This document shows, piece by piece, positions 8,159 to 14,971 of a DNA stretch of 30,162 nt; position 1 is the stretch's first letter, and each line of letters begins with the position of its first letter. This DNA is from Vulcanimicrobiia bacterium (lineage in GTDB: Bacteria > Vulcanimicrobiota > Vulcanimicrobiia > Vulcanimicrobiales > Vulcanimicrobiaceae): assembly GCA_025451135.1 (NCBI GenBank), contig JANWKW010000128.1, positions 1 to 30,162 of the forward strand. The letters run 5' to 3'. The notes under the pieces are model-generated. The model made no database searches. It was not told the DNA's origin and saw nothing but the letters and a program-made list of their open reading frames with translations. The translations under genes and the position numbers were made by a program.

Positions 8159-9333
8159 TACGGCGCGTTCGACGCCGCGTCGAGCGCGAGCGCGGTCATC
8201 ATCGCGACGCCGGTCGGCAGCGCGGCCTCGTCGATGTCGAACAGGCCGGAATGATGCGGGTGCGACGACGCCGCGCCGCCCGAGGCGCCGAGCGTGTAGA
8301 AACATGCGGGTACGCGTTCGGCGAAGAAGGAGAAGTCTTCCGCTCCCATCAGGGCGTCGGCCGCGAGCACGCGTTGCGCGCCGACGACGCGCTCCGCGAG
8401 CGCGCGCGCGTAGGCGGTCTGATCGGGATCGTTGGCGGTGACCGGATAGCGCCACAGATAGCGATAGCGGTAGTCGGCTCCCGACGCGTCGCAGCAGCCG
8501 CGCAGGACTCGCTCGATCCGTCCCGGCATCGCTTCGCGGACCTCGGTCGAGAACGCGCGTACCGTGCCGAGCATCGAACAGGTGCGCGGGATGACGTTGT
8601 GGATCGTCCCGCCGTGGATCGAACCGACGCTGACGACGGCCGGTTCGAGCGGATCGATCTGACGCGAGACGACTTTCTGCACCGACGTCACGAACTCGGC
8701 CGCGACCAGGATCGGATCGATGGTGTCGTGCGGGGCGGATCCGTGTCCGCCTTTGCCGAGGATGTCGATCTCGATGGAGTCCGAGGACGCATACATCGGA
8801 CCGGCTCGGAAGCCGAGCGTGCCGGTCGGATACTTCGAGGAGAGATGCAGTCCGTAGGCGCGCTCGATGCCGAAGCGTTCGATCACGCCATCCTCGATCA
8901 TCGCCTTCGCGCCGCCCAGGCCTTCTTCGGCCGGCTGGAAGAGCAGGCAGAGCGTCCCGCGCAGCTCGTCCCTGCGGTCCGCGATCAGGGCGGCCGCACC
9001 CAGCAGGATCGCGACGTGGCCGTCGTGGCCGCACGCGTGCATCGCGCCGTCCACCGTCGAGCGGTACGAGCTCTCGACCTCTTCGTGTACCGGAAGCGCG
9101 TCCATATCGGCGCGCAGCATGATGGTGCGGCCCGGCCGCGAGCCGCGCAGGAGCCCGACGACGCCGGTACCGCCGATGCCGGTCGCCACGTCGTATCCGA
9201 GCGCGCCCAGACGGTCGGCCACGATTCCGGCCGTACGGTGCTCGGCGAAGCCTAGTTCGGGATGCCGGTGGAGATCGCGACGCAGCGCCACCACCTGATC
9301 GGCGAGGATGGTCGGAACGTCGATCGCGGTCAT
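8158..9333 (-). CDS. M20D-family amidohydrolase (N-acyl amino acid / IAA-conjugate type)
   Basis: 391 residues, normal length. It should hydrolyse an amide bond between an acyl group and an amino acid, using two metal ions. Visible motifs: LRRDLHRHPELGFAEHRT at the N-terminus; RADMDALPV (74-82); MHACGHDGH (C101, H103, H106); PAEEG with E136-E137; H163 in GLHL; the dimerisation lid with GKGGHGSAPH; GAEDFSFF; and HHSGLFDIDE near H360. All metal ligands expected for the family are present. Substrate cannot be told from sequence; hippurate, IAA-amino acid and N-acetyl amino acid hydrolases share these motifs. It is the first gene of a two-gene minus-strand unit with the Tag-like gene. No signal peptide, so cytoplasmic. 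Confidence 0.9.
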   Translation of the reverse strand: MTAIDVPTILADQVVALRRDLHRHPELGFAEHRTAGIVADRLGALGYDVATGIGGTGVVGLLRGSRPGRTIMLRADMDALPVHEEVESSYRSTVDGAMHACGHDGHVAILLGAAALIADRRDELRGTLCLLFQPAEEGLGGAKAMIEDGVIERFGIERAYGLHLSSKYPTGTLGFRAGPMYASSDSIEIDILGKGGHGSAPHDTIDPILVAAEFVTSVQKVVSRQIDPLEPAVVSVGSIHGGTIHNVIPRTCSMLGTVRAFSTEVREAMPGRIERVLRGCCDASGADYRYRYLWRYPVTANDPDQTAYARALAERVVGAQRVLAADALMGAEDFSFFAERVPACFYTLGASGGAASSHPHHSGLFDIDEAALPTGVAMMTALALDAASNAP

Positions 9334-9392
9334 GGAAAGGAGATTGGCAGGGGGCCGAACATACCCCTCGCTACGTCCCCAAGCCGCAGCGG

Positions 9393-9827
9393 ATGGACAG
9401 GATGACCAAGACCGAACTCTACGCCGAATACGGCTCGTATCACGCGGATCCGCGCAACCGGCTCTGCCACGCGTTCGGCATCCCGCTGATCGTGCTCGGG
9501 GTGCTCGGCCTGCTCGCGAGCGTGCGCCTCGGACCGGTCGATCTCGCGATCCCGGTGGCGATCCTCGTGCTGATCTACTACGCGACCGTCTCGCCGCGCG
9601 GGGCGCTCGTCTCGCTCGTCTTGTTCGCCGCGCTCTATCTTGTGGCGGTCCATCTCTCGTGGCCGTGGAGCGCGGCGGCGTTCGTCGTCGGCTGGGTGTT
9701 CCAGCTGGTCGGCCATCGCATGGAGGGCAACAAGCCGAAGTTCCTCGAGAACCTGACCTACCTCGCCATCGGCCCGCTCTATTTCTTCGAAGAGACCTAT
9801 CAGGAGATCACCCGTGCACGTCGATGA
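9393..9827 (+). CDS. Mpo1-like (DUF962) membrane protein
   Basis: 144 residues; an in-frame ATG at 9402 is an equally good start. The N-terminal YGSYHADPRNRLCHAFGIPL (H17, N22, H26), four hydrophobic spans and the later VFQLVGHRMEGNKPKF are the hallmarks of the DUF962/Mpo1 family. The yeast member Mpo1 is an Fe(II)-dependent dioxygenase in alpha-oxidation of 2-hydroxy fatty acids, with the conserved histidines as metal ligands. The bacterial role is not established; a lipid-related membrane oxidase is possible. The last 14 nt overlap the start of the zinc-ribbon gene, so they are probably co-transcribed. Confidence 0.82.
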   Translation: MDRMTKTELYAEYGSYHADPRNRLCHAFGIPLIVLGVLGLLASVRLGPVDLAIPVAILVLIYYATVSPRGALVSLVLFAALYLVAVHLSWPWSAAAFVVGWVFQLVGHRMEGNKPKFLENLTYLAIGPLYFFEETYQEITRARR

Positions 9828-10128
9828 GATGCTCGTCTGCGCGGACTGCGGACGGCAGTTCGCCTTCACGGCGGGCGAACAGAAATTCTACGAGGCGAAG
9901 GGCTTCGCCAACAAGCCGACCCGGTGCGTCGACTGCCGCGCGGCCCGAAAAGCGATGCGCGCGACGACGGCGGCGCCGGGCGGCGAGCCCGGCGTTGCGC
10001 GACCGCGCGAGACGTTCCATGCGACCTGCAGCAACTGCGGCGGCGCGGCCGAGTTGCCGTTCCAGCCGCGGGGCGATAAGCCGGTGTTCTGCCGCGACTG
10101 CTTCGGGGCCAAGCCCTCGTATCGCTGA
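9814..10128 (+). CDS. double zinc-ribbon protein, copy A
   Basis: 104 residues from GTG at 9814, chosen because AGGAG at 9802-9806 lies 7 nt upstream. Two zinc-binding modules are visible: C9-x2-C12 and C38-x2-C41 around FAFTAGEQKFYEAKGF, matching the probable zinc-ribbon family PF13451; then C72-x2-C75 and C93-x2-C96, the CxxC-x17-CxxC motif. A basic, flexible linker joins them. It is expected to bind zinc and perhaps nucleic acid or protein; no function is established. A near-identical paralogue faces it at 10226-10540. It overlaps the Mpo1-like gene by 14 nt. Confidence 0.88.
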   Translation: MHVDEMLVCADCGRQFAFTAGEQKFYEAKGFANKPTRCVDCRAARKAMRATTAAPGGEPGVARPRETFHATCSNCGGAAELPFQPRGDKPVFCRDCFGAKPSYR

Positions 10129-10153
10129 CCGCCCGGGGGCGAAGAAGAAAGAG

Positions 10154-10184
10154 AAGAGCCCGCCGCGATCGCGACGGGCTCTTT
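10154..10184. terminator. bidirectional terminator between the zinc-ribbon genes
   Basis: AAGAGCCCG (10154-10162) pairs with CGGGCTCTT (10175-10183). A short T-run follows on the plus strand. Upstream, the purine run at 10141-10153 gives a T/C-rich tract on the minus strand. It lies between two convergent genes, 26 nt after copy A and 42 nt after copy B, so it probably serves both. Confidence 0.7.
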
Positions 10185-10225
10185 CGTGTTCGATCCGGCC
10201 GGAGCCGATTCGAGACGGTTACCGA

Positions 10226-10540
10226 CTAGCGGTAGCTCGGACGGCTCGAGAAGCAGTCGCGGCAGTAGACCGGCTTGTCGCCGCGGGGCTGGAACGGAAC
10301 TTCCGCCACGCCGCCGCACTGGCTGCAGGTCGCCTTGAACATCTCACGGTTTCCGCCGCCGCCGCCCGTACGGGCGCCGCCGCCGCTGCCGCCCTGGCCG
10401 GCTTTGCGGGCCGCGCGACAATCGGTGCAACGGTTGGGCTTATTCTGGAAGCCCTTCGAGGCGTAGAATTCCTGTTCGCCCGAGGTGAACGTGAACTGAC
10501 GGCCGCAATCGACGCAATTCAGTGTTTCGTCTTGGTACAT
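10226..10540 (-). CDS. double zinc-ribbon protein, copy B
   Basis: 104 residues, same length and architecture as copy A, with CVDCGRQFTFTSGEQEFY, NKPNRCTDCRAARK, ATCSQCGG and VYCRDCFSSRPSYR. The four CxxC pairs are all kept. The main difference is the linker, here Gly-rich (GGSGGGARTGGGGG). ATG at 10540 is preceded by AAGGAG, with a long 12-nt spacing. A possible minus-strand -10 element (TATACC, about 10595-10600) lies upstream, but no good -35. Cytoplasmic; function unknown. The strong similarity and opposite orientation of the pair imply an inverted duplication. Confidence 0.88.
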   Translation of the reverse strand: MYQDETLNCVDCGRQFTFTSGEQEFYASKGFQNKPNRCTDCRAARKAGQGGSGGGARTGGGGGNREMFKATCSQCGGVAEVPFQPRGDKPVYCRDCFSSRPSYR

Positions 10541-10620
10541 GTGTAAACGAGTCTCCTTATGACTTGTTGTCCGGTTCCGACTCGTCTAGTACTGAATGGT
10601 ATAGCGCGATCTCGAAAGCC

Positions 10621-10921
10621 TGGTAGGTGCCTAACCTTACCATGGTCGGACGAAAAAGCAAATAGGGCAGAGGCGACCGGGACTCCTTCTTAAGTCGCAC
10701 CCCCTCTTGGGAGCCTGCTTCCAGAGGCTTTCGCCTCGAGCCCTCGGTCCCCGGGGGAAAGGGTCCCACGCCAAATACCGGCATCCCGGGCACGCGGACC
10801 CACCGATCGTAAGCGGGCACGGCTCGAAGGACGTTCCCATAGGAACGGTTCGGGACATCCTCAAAAAACTTCGAGGGAGTTCGTCATGCACCACGACCGC
10901 ACGCCGACGTCGTAACGGTCG
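10621..10921 (-). ncRNA. candidate structured RNA, family not identified
   Basis: The 474 bases at 10541-11014 contain no convincing gene; short frames here have no recognisable protein character. On the minus strand, several hairpins follow each other: 10894-10921 (6-bp outer stem plus inner 3-bp stem), 10859-10876 (7 bp, needs a G-U pair that exists only on the minus strand), 10832-10847 (CGTTCC/GGAACG), 10761-10801 (6-bp stem enclosing GCC/GGC), 10724-10737 (GAGGC-GAAA-GCCTC, a GNRA loop on the minus strand), 10673-10698 and 10621-10642 (8 bp with one bulge). I could not match it to tmRNA, RNase P RNA, SRP RNA or a known riboswitch. The ends are approximate. Confidence 0.35.
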
Positions 10922-11014
10922 AGGTCCCCGGTTCGAACAGCTAGTCTTACCTGGAGGCGAGGCGCGCGAGACCTCCGCCGCGGTTGAGCGCCAGGAGCGA
11001 TTCGATCGTCGGGA

Positions 11015-12469
11015 TCACCCGGAAACCTCCACGGCGGCGTCCTTGCGCGGCCAGACGAGCGTGATCGCGACGACGATGACGACGTTGACGACCAGCGCGA
11101 GCAGGCCGATGTTGACGCCCCACGGCGTCGGGTCGGCGTGTTCGTAGAAGATGGTGAGCACCGTCAGCAGGCCGCCGGCGATGCCGGCCGCGATCGCGCG
11201 GGCGGGGACGCGCCGCCAGACCAGACCGAAGATCAGGCCCGGCATCAGCTGCGTGATGCCGTTGTAGTAGAACAGCAAGAGGTCGACGAGCGTCTTGCTG
11301 TAGATGAGCCACAGACCGAGCGCCAAGACCGCGAGCGAGAGCACGGCCATGCGCGTCGCGAACGTGCGCGCGCGATCGCCGGTCGCGATCCCCAGGCCGT
11401 CGCCCAGGACGTTCTTCACGAGATTCGACGCGCCGCCCAGCAGCAGCCCGGACGCCGGGACGAGGGCGGCGAGCGAACCCGCGGCCGCGATGAAGCCGAC
11501 CACCCAGGCCGGGTAATAGCGCTGCACGACGAGCACGAACGACTGGTCGGCGGCGCCCGGCTTCATGCCCGGGACGATCAGCAGCGCCGCGAAGCCGGCG
11601 AAGAACACCAGCAGCAGGACGATCTGATAGACCGGCATCCAGATCGCGTTCTTGCGCAGCGTGTTGCCGTCGCGCGCGCTCAGGATGGCGGCCATGTTCT
11701 GCGGTCCGGCGAAGAAGCCGATCGCGGTCAGCGCGACCGTCGTGACGAACCAGATGACCGAGTGGTTCGTCGGCGTCGCGACCAGCGTCAGCCAGGTCGG
11801 GTGCGCGCTTTGGATGCGGTCGAACATCGCGCCGTACGATCCGAAGAATCTCAGCGGGATCGCGACGCCCGCGAAGATCACGCCGGCCAACACCAGTCCG
11901 TCCTTCACGACGCTCGCCCATGCGGTCCCGCGCAGACCCGCGCTGAAGACGAACAGAGCCATCATCAGGAAGCCGATCGCCACGCCGACGCGCGCATCGT
12001 AGGCGTTGTAGCCGGCGATGGTGAGCAGGATCTGCAGTCCGGTCAGCTGCAGCGTGACGTACGGGATCAGGAAGAAGAACTGCAAGGCCCCGATCGCGAC
12101 GCCCAGCCGGCGGCTCCCGAACCGGTCGGCGAAGTAGTCGCCGCTGGTGAGCAGTCCGCGGGCGTGGCCGACGTCCGAGATCCCGGGCAACAGGAAGTAG
12201 CCGATGATGTACCCGATCGTCCCGTACGCGAGGATGTAGAAGGCCGCCGCGCCGTAGCTGTACGCCCAGCCGGCCGCGCCTAGGAACGTGAAGGCGGTGT
12301 AGACCTCGCCCGCGAGCAGCAGCCACAGGAAGAACGCGCCCAGCGACCGGCCCGCCACGATGTACTGATGCGGGTCCATCGGGATGCGCCGGACCGAGTA
12401 CAGCGCGAACGCGATCGTGCCGCCGACGACCAGCCCGACGATGGACAGCGCGACGATCGCCGGGCTCAC
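11015..12469 (-). CDS. sodium:solute symporter (SSS family), copy 1
   Basis: 484 residues with about 13 hydrophobic spans. The GTG start at 12469 overlaps the stop of the DUF3311 gene by 4 nt (GTGA); a longer frame upstream gives an Arg/Pro-rich stretch that is not protein-like. The family motif region GEVYTAFTFLGAAGWAYSYGA, followed by LLTSGDYFADRFGSR and later GFFAGPQNMAAILSARDGN, is typical of SSS permeases of the monocarboxylate/MctP-like group that pair with a DUF3311 protein. It should import a small organic acid with Na+ at the cytoplasmic membrane. Last gene of the unit PYROXD2-like, DUF3311, symporter. It lies next to, and is divergent from, the aromatic-acid operon, so an aromatic acid substrate is possible but not shown. 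Confidence 0.88.
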   Translation of the reverse strand: MSPAIVALSIVGLVVGGTIAFALYSVRRIPMDPHQYIVAGRSLGAFFLWLLLAGEVYTAFTFLGAAGWAYSYGAAAFYILAYGTIGYIIGYFLLPGISDVGHARGLLTSGDYFADRFGSRRLGVAIGALQFFFLIPYVTLQLTGLQILLTIAGYNAYDARVGVAIGFLMMALFVFSAGLRGTAWASVVKDGLVLAGVIFAGVAIPLRFFGSYGAMFDRIQSAHPTWLTLVATPTNHSVIWFVTTVALTAIGFFAGPQNMAAILSARDGNTLRKNAIWMPVYQIVLLLVFFAGFAALLIVPGMKPGAADQSFVLVVQRYYPAWVVGFIAAAGSLAALVPASGLLLGGASNLVKNVLGDGLGIATGDRARTFATRMAVLSLAVLALGLWLIYSKTLVDLLLFYYNGITQLMPGLIFGLVWRRVPARAIAAGIAGGLLTVLTIFYEHADPTPWGVNIGLLALVVNVVIVVAITLVWPRKDAAVEVSG

Positions 12470-12669
12470 GGGTTCGCTCGCCCTTCGAGGCGGTAGATGA
12501 GCGAGAGGCTGACCGGCGCCAGGATCGTGCCGAGGATGATCCACGCCAAGAGGAACGGCAGGCCGAAGATGCGCGGTTCCACGCGATTGGCGAACGGGAT
12601 CCCGACGGTCAGCATCGCGGGCACGAGGCACGCGAGCACGACCCTCAGGACGCGCGCGCCCTTGCTCAC
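12466..12669 (-). CDS. DUF3311 small membrane protein, copy 1
   Basis: 67 residues with two membrane spans (about 8-24 and 37-60). GTG at 12669 overlaps the oxidoreductase stop by 4 nt, and its own TGA overlaps the symporter GTG by 4 nt; these overlaps define its borders inside a much longer frame. The pattern PFANRVEPRIFGLPFLLAW between the spans is the DUF3311 signature. Such proteins are encoded directly before SSS symporters and are thought to be accessory subunits. A second copy sits before the second symporter. Confidence 0.82.
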   Translation of the reverse strand: MSKGARVLRVVLACLVPAMLTVGIPFANRVEPRIFGLPFLLAWIILGTILAPVSLSLIYRLEGRANP

Positions 12670-14255
12670 GCTCCCAACATCACGCGCGCGGCGTTCCACC
12701 CGGCGGCCCCCATCACGCCGCCGCCCGGATGCGCGGCCGCGCCGCACATGTAGAGGTTCTTGACGGGCGTGTTGTAGCTGGCGAAACCGGGAACCGGGCG
12801 GAAGGCGAAGAGCTGGTGCAGCGGCATCGCGCCTTGGAAGATGTTGCCGCCGGTCAATCCGAAGGTCGTCTCGATATCGACCGGGCTCAAGATCTGGCGC
12901 GCCGAGACCGACGCGGTGAAGCCGGGCGCATACCGCTCGACGATCGCGAAGCAGCGATCGGCGAAATCGTCCTTGATCGCCTGCGTCCACGGTCCGCCCT
13001 TGAGCGTATACGGAGCGTACTGGACGAACATGCTCATCAGGTGTTTGCCGGCCGGCGCGACCGTCGGGTCGACCGCCGACGGAATGGTGCATTCCACCAC
13101 CGGTTCGCGCGACGGCATGCCGTACTTGGCATCGTCGTAGGCGCGCTCGATGAAGTCCTGATCGGGGCACAGATGCACGGTGCCGCGATGTTGCGGCCCG
13201 GCCGACGTGCCGGGACACGCGGTGAAGTCGGGCAGCGCGTCGAGCGCGACGTTGATCTTGACCGAGGCGCTGTCGTAGGCGATGCGCGCGACCGCGTCGC
13301 GGAAGGCGGGCGGGAGCGTCTGCGCATCGAGGAAGCGTTCGAAGGTGTGGTGCGCGTCGACGCCGCTCGCGATCTTCTTGGCGCGGAACTCCTGGCCGGT
13401 CGTCAGGGCCACGCCGGTCGCGGCGCCGCTCTTGGTGAGGATCGTCGCGACCTCGGCTTCGGTGCGGATCTCGACGCCCAGATCCACGGCCGCCTTCGCG
13501 AGCGCTTGCGTCAGGCCGCCCATGCCGCCGCGGACGTAGCTCCAGACGCCGCGTTTGCCGTTGGTCTCGCCCATCACGTGATGGAACAACACGTAGGCCG
13601 TGCCGGGCATCGAGGGCGCGGCGAATGCGCCGATGATCGCGTCGGTCGCGAGCGTGCCTTTGAGTTCTTCGGATTCGAACCAGCGGTCAAGGATCGGACG
13701 CGCCGCACCCGTCAAGACCTCGATCGCCTCGCCCATCGCGGGTCCGAGCTTCTGGAGCGCGCGCCCCATCTTGCCGGCCTCGAAGAGTTGACCGAGGCTC
13801 GGCTTGATCAGGTTCGGCGGGATCTGGGTGAGCGTCGGCTCGACCACCGAGGCGACCCGCTCGAGCATGGCTTCGTAGCGCGGGTAGTTCTCGGCGTCCT
13901 TCGTGCTGAATTTGGCGACGTTGGCGACGTCCGAGGCCGGATCGGCGCCGAGCATCAGATAGCGGCCGTCCAGGAACGGCGAGAACGACGCCGGGTTGCG
14001 TTCGACCGCCTCGAACCCGTACTCCTTGAGATGCAGATCGCGGATGATCTCGGGGCGGAACAGGCTGTTGACGTAGGCCGCGGTCGAGACCTTATAGCCG
14101 GGGAACGTCTCTTCGGTCACGCACGCGCCGCCGACGATGGAGCGTCGCTCGAGGACCAGTACCTTCCACTTCGCCCGGGCCAAGTAGCAGGCCGTGACGA
14201 GGCCGTTGTGGCCTCCGCCGATGATGATCGCGTCGTAGGTCGTGGAAGCCGGCAT
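12666..14255 (-). CDS. PYROXD2-like FAD-dependent oxidoreductase
   Basis: 529 residues from ATG at 14255. A Rossmann dinucleotide motif IIIGGGHNGLVTACYLARA (G13, G15, G18) is followed by VLERRSIVGGACVTEE, as in phytoene-desaturase-like (CrtI/PYROXD2) flavoproteins. The C-terminal MCGAAAHPGGGVMGAAGWNAA closes the FAD site. Family members include carotenoid desaturases, but the sequence lines up better with the PYROXD2 group, whose substrate is generally unknown. No signal peptide or membrane span. It heads the minus-strand unit with DUF3311 and the symporter (4-nt overlap), so its substrate may be what the symporter brings in. The divergent catabolic operon starts 56 nt away, leaving room for back-to-back promoters. 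Confidence 0.82.
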   Translation of the reverse strand: MPASTTYDAIIIGGGHNGLVTACYLARAKWKVLVLERRSIVGGACVTEETFPGYKVSTAAYVNSLFRPEIIRDLHLKEYGFEAVERNPASFSPFLDGRYLMLGADPASDVANVAKFSTKDAENYPRYEAMLERVASVVEPTLTQIPPNLIKPSLGQLFEAGKMGRALQKLGPAMGEAIEVLTGAARPILDRWFESEELKGTLATDAIIGAFAAPSMPGTAYVLFHHVMGETNGKRGVWSYVRGGMGGLTQALAKAAVDLGVEIRTEAEVATILTKSGAATGVALTTGQEFRAKKIASGVDAHHTFERFLDAQTLPPAFRDAVARIAYDSASVKINVALDALPDFTACPGTSAGPQHRGTVHLCPDQDFIERAYDDAKYGMPSREPVVECTIPSAVDPTVAPAGKHLMSMFVQYAPYTLKGGPWTQAIKDDFADRCFAIVERYAPGFTASVSARQILSPVDIETTFGLTGGNIFQGAMPLHQLFAFRPVPGFASYNTPVKNLYMCGAAAHPGGGVMGAAGWNAARVMLGA

Positions 14256-14311
14256 GGGTCCGATGGTACGGCCCCAGGGATAGGCGCCCCTCTGCCCTAA
14301 GCCGGGGAGCG

Positions 14312-14971
14312 ATGACCGCCAAGAACACCGGGCTCGACCCCGACTTGCACGACTACATCCTGCACTCGACGCTGCGCGAGGCCGACGTGCTGCGCGCGCT
14401 GCGCGAGGAGACCCACGCGAGCATGGCCGACGCCGGCATGCAGATCGCGCCCGAGCAGGGCCAACTGATGGCATTGCTGGCGCGCGCGATCGGCGCGAAG
14501 CGCTATCTCGAGATCGGCGTCTTCACGGGGTACTCGTCGCTGGCGATGGCGCTGGCGCTGCCGGCCGACGGCCGCGTGGTCGCGTGCGACGTCAGCGAAG
14601 AGTACACCGCGATGGCGCGGCGTTCTTGGGAGCGCGCAGGCGTGAGCGAGAAGATCGATCTGCGCATCGCGCCCGCCCTCGAGACGCTAGCGGCGTTGAA
14701 GGCGACCGGCGCCGAGCCGTTCGACATGGCCTTCGTCGATGCCGACAAAGAGAACGTCGACGCGTACTACGAGGCCGCGCTCGGGCTGCTGCGTCCGGGC
14801 GGGCTGTTGCTGATCGACAACGTGCTATGGGGCGGACGCGTGCTCGACGACGAGCCGAGCGAGAGCACGCGCGCGCTCGTGGCCGTCGTCGCCAAAGCGC
14901 ACGCCGACGAGCGGGTCGACGTCTCGCTCGTGCCCGTGTCGGATGGGATCCTGCTCGCGCGCAAGCGATGA
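14312..14971 (+). CDS. class I SAM O-methyltransferase (CCoAOMT family)
   Basis: 219 residues, normal for the caffeoyl-CoA/catechol O-methyltransferase family. RYLEIGVFTGYSSLAMA (64-80) is the SAM-binding loop; D143 in FVDADKEN plus D169-N170 in LIDNVLWGG are the divalent metal ligands. It should transfer a methyl group to a phenolic hydroxyl using Mg2+. It is first in the plus-strand operon and its TGA overlaps the monooxygenase ATG by 4 nt (ATGA), so it is translated together with the aromatic-CoA pathway. An O-methyltransferase is not part of the known 2-aminobenzoyl-CoA pathway, so the real substrate could be a hydroxylated aromatic. Confidence 0.88.
   Translation: MTAKNTGLDPDLHDYILHSTLREADVLRALREETHASMADAGMQIAPEQGQLMALLARAIGAKRYLEIGVFTGYSSLAMALALPADGRVVACDVSEEYTAMARRSWERAGVSEKIDLRIAPALETLAALKATGAEPFDMAFVDADKENVDAYYEAALGLLRPGGLLLIDNVLWGGRVLDDEPSESTRALVAVVAKAHADERVDVSLVPVSDGILLARKR

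Noticed and set aside
10557..10894. 87- and 85-residue open frames on the minus strand in the gene-free region
   Set aside because: No family resemblance and no good start; the region is better explained by the hairpin series.
10621..10921. RNase P RNA, tmRNA or SRP RNA as the identity of the structured region
   Set aside because: I looked for the conserved GAGGAAAGTCC and ACAGAA elements, a tRNA-like end and tag frame, and the SRP GGAAG loop; none was present in the right context.
10926..10940. GGTTCGAA, resembling a tRNA or tmRNA T-loop
   Set aside because: The flanking bases do not form a 5-bp T-stem on either strand, and no acceptor stem or anticodon arm was found.
12470..12631. N-terminal extension of the first symporter frame
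   Set aside because: The extra residues are Arg/Pro/His-rich, not membrane-like, and would overlap the DUF3311 gene entirely; the GTG at 12469 gives a clean 4-nt overlap.
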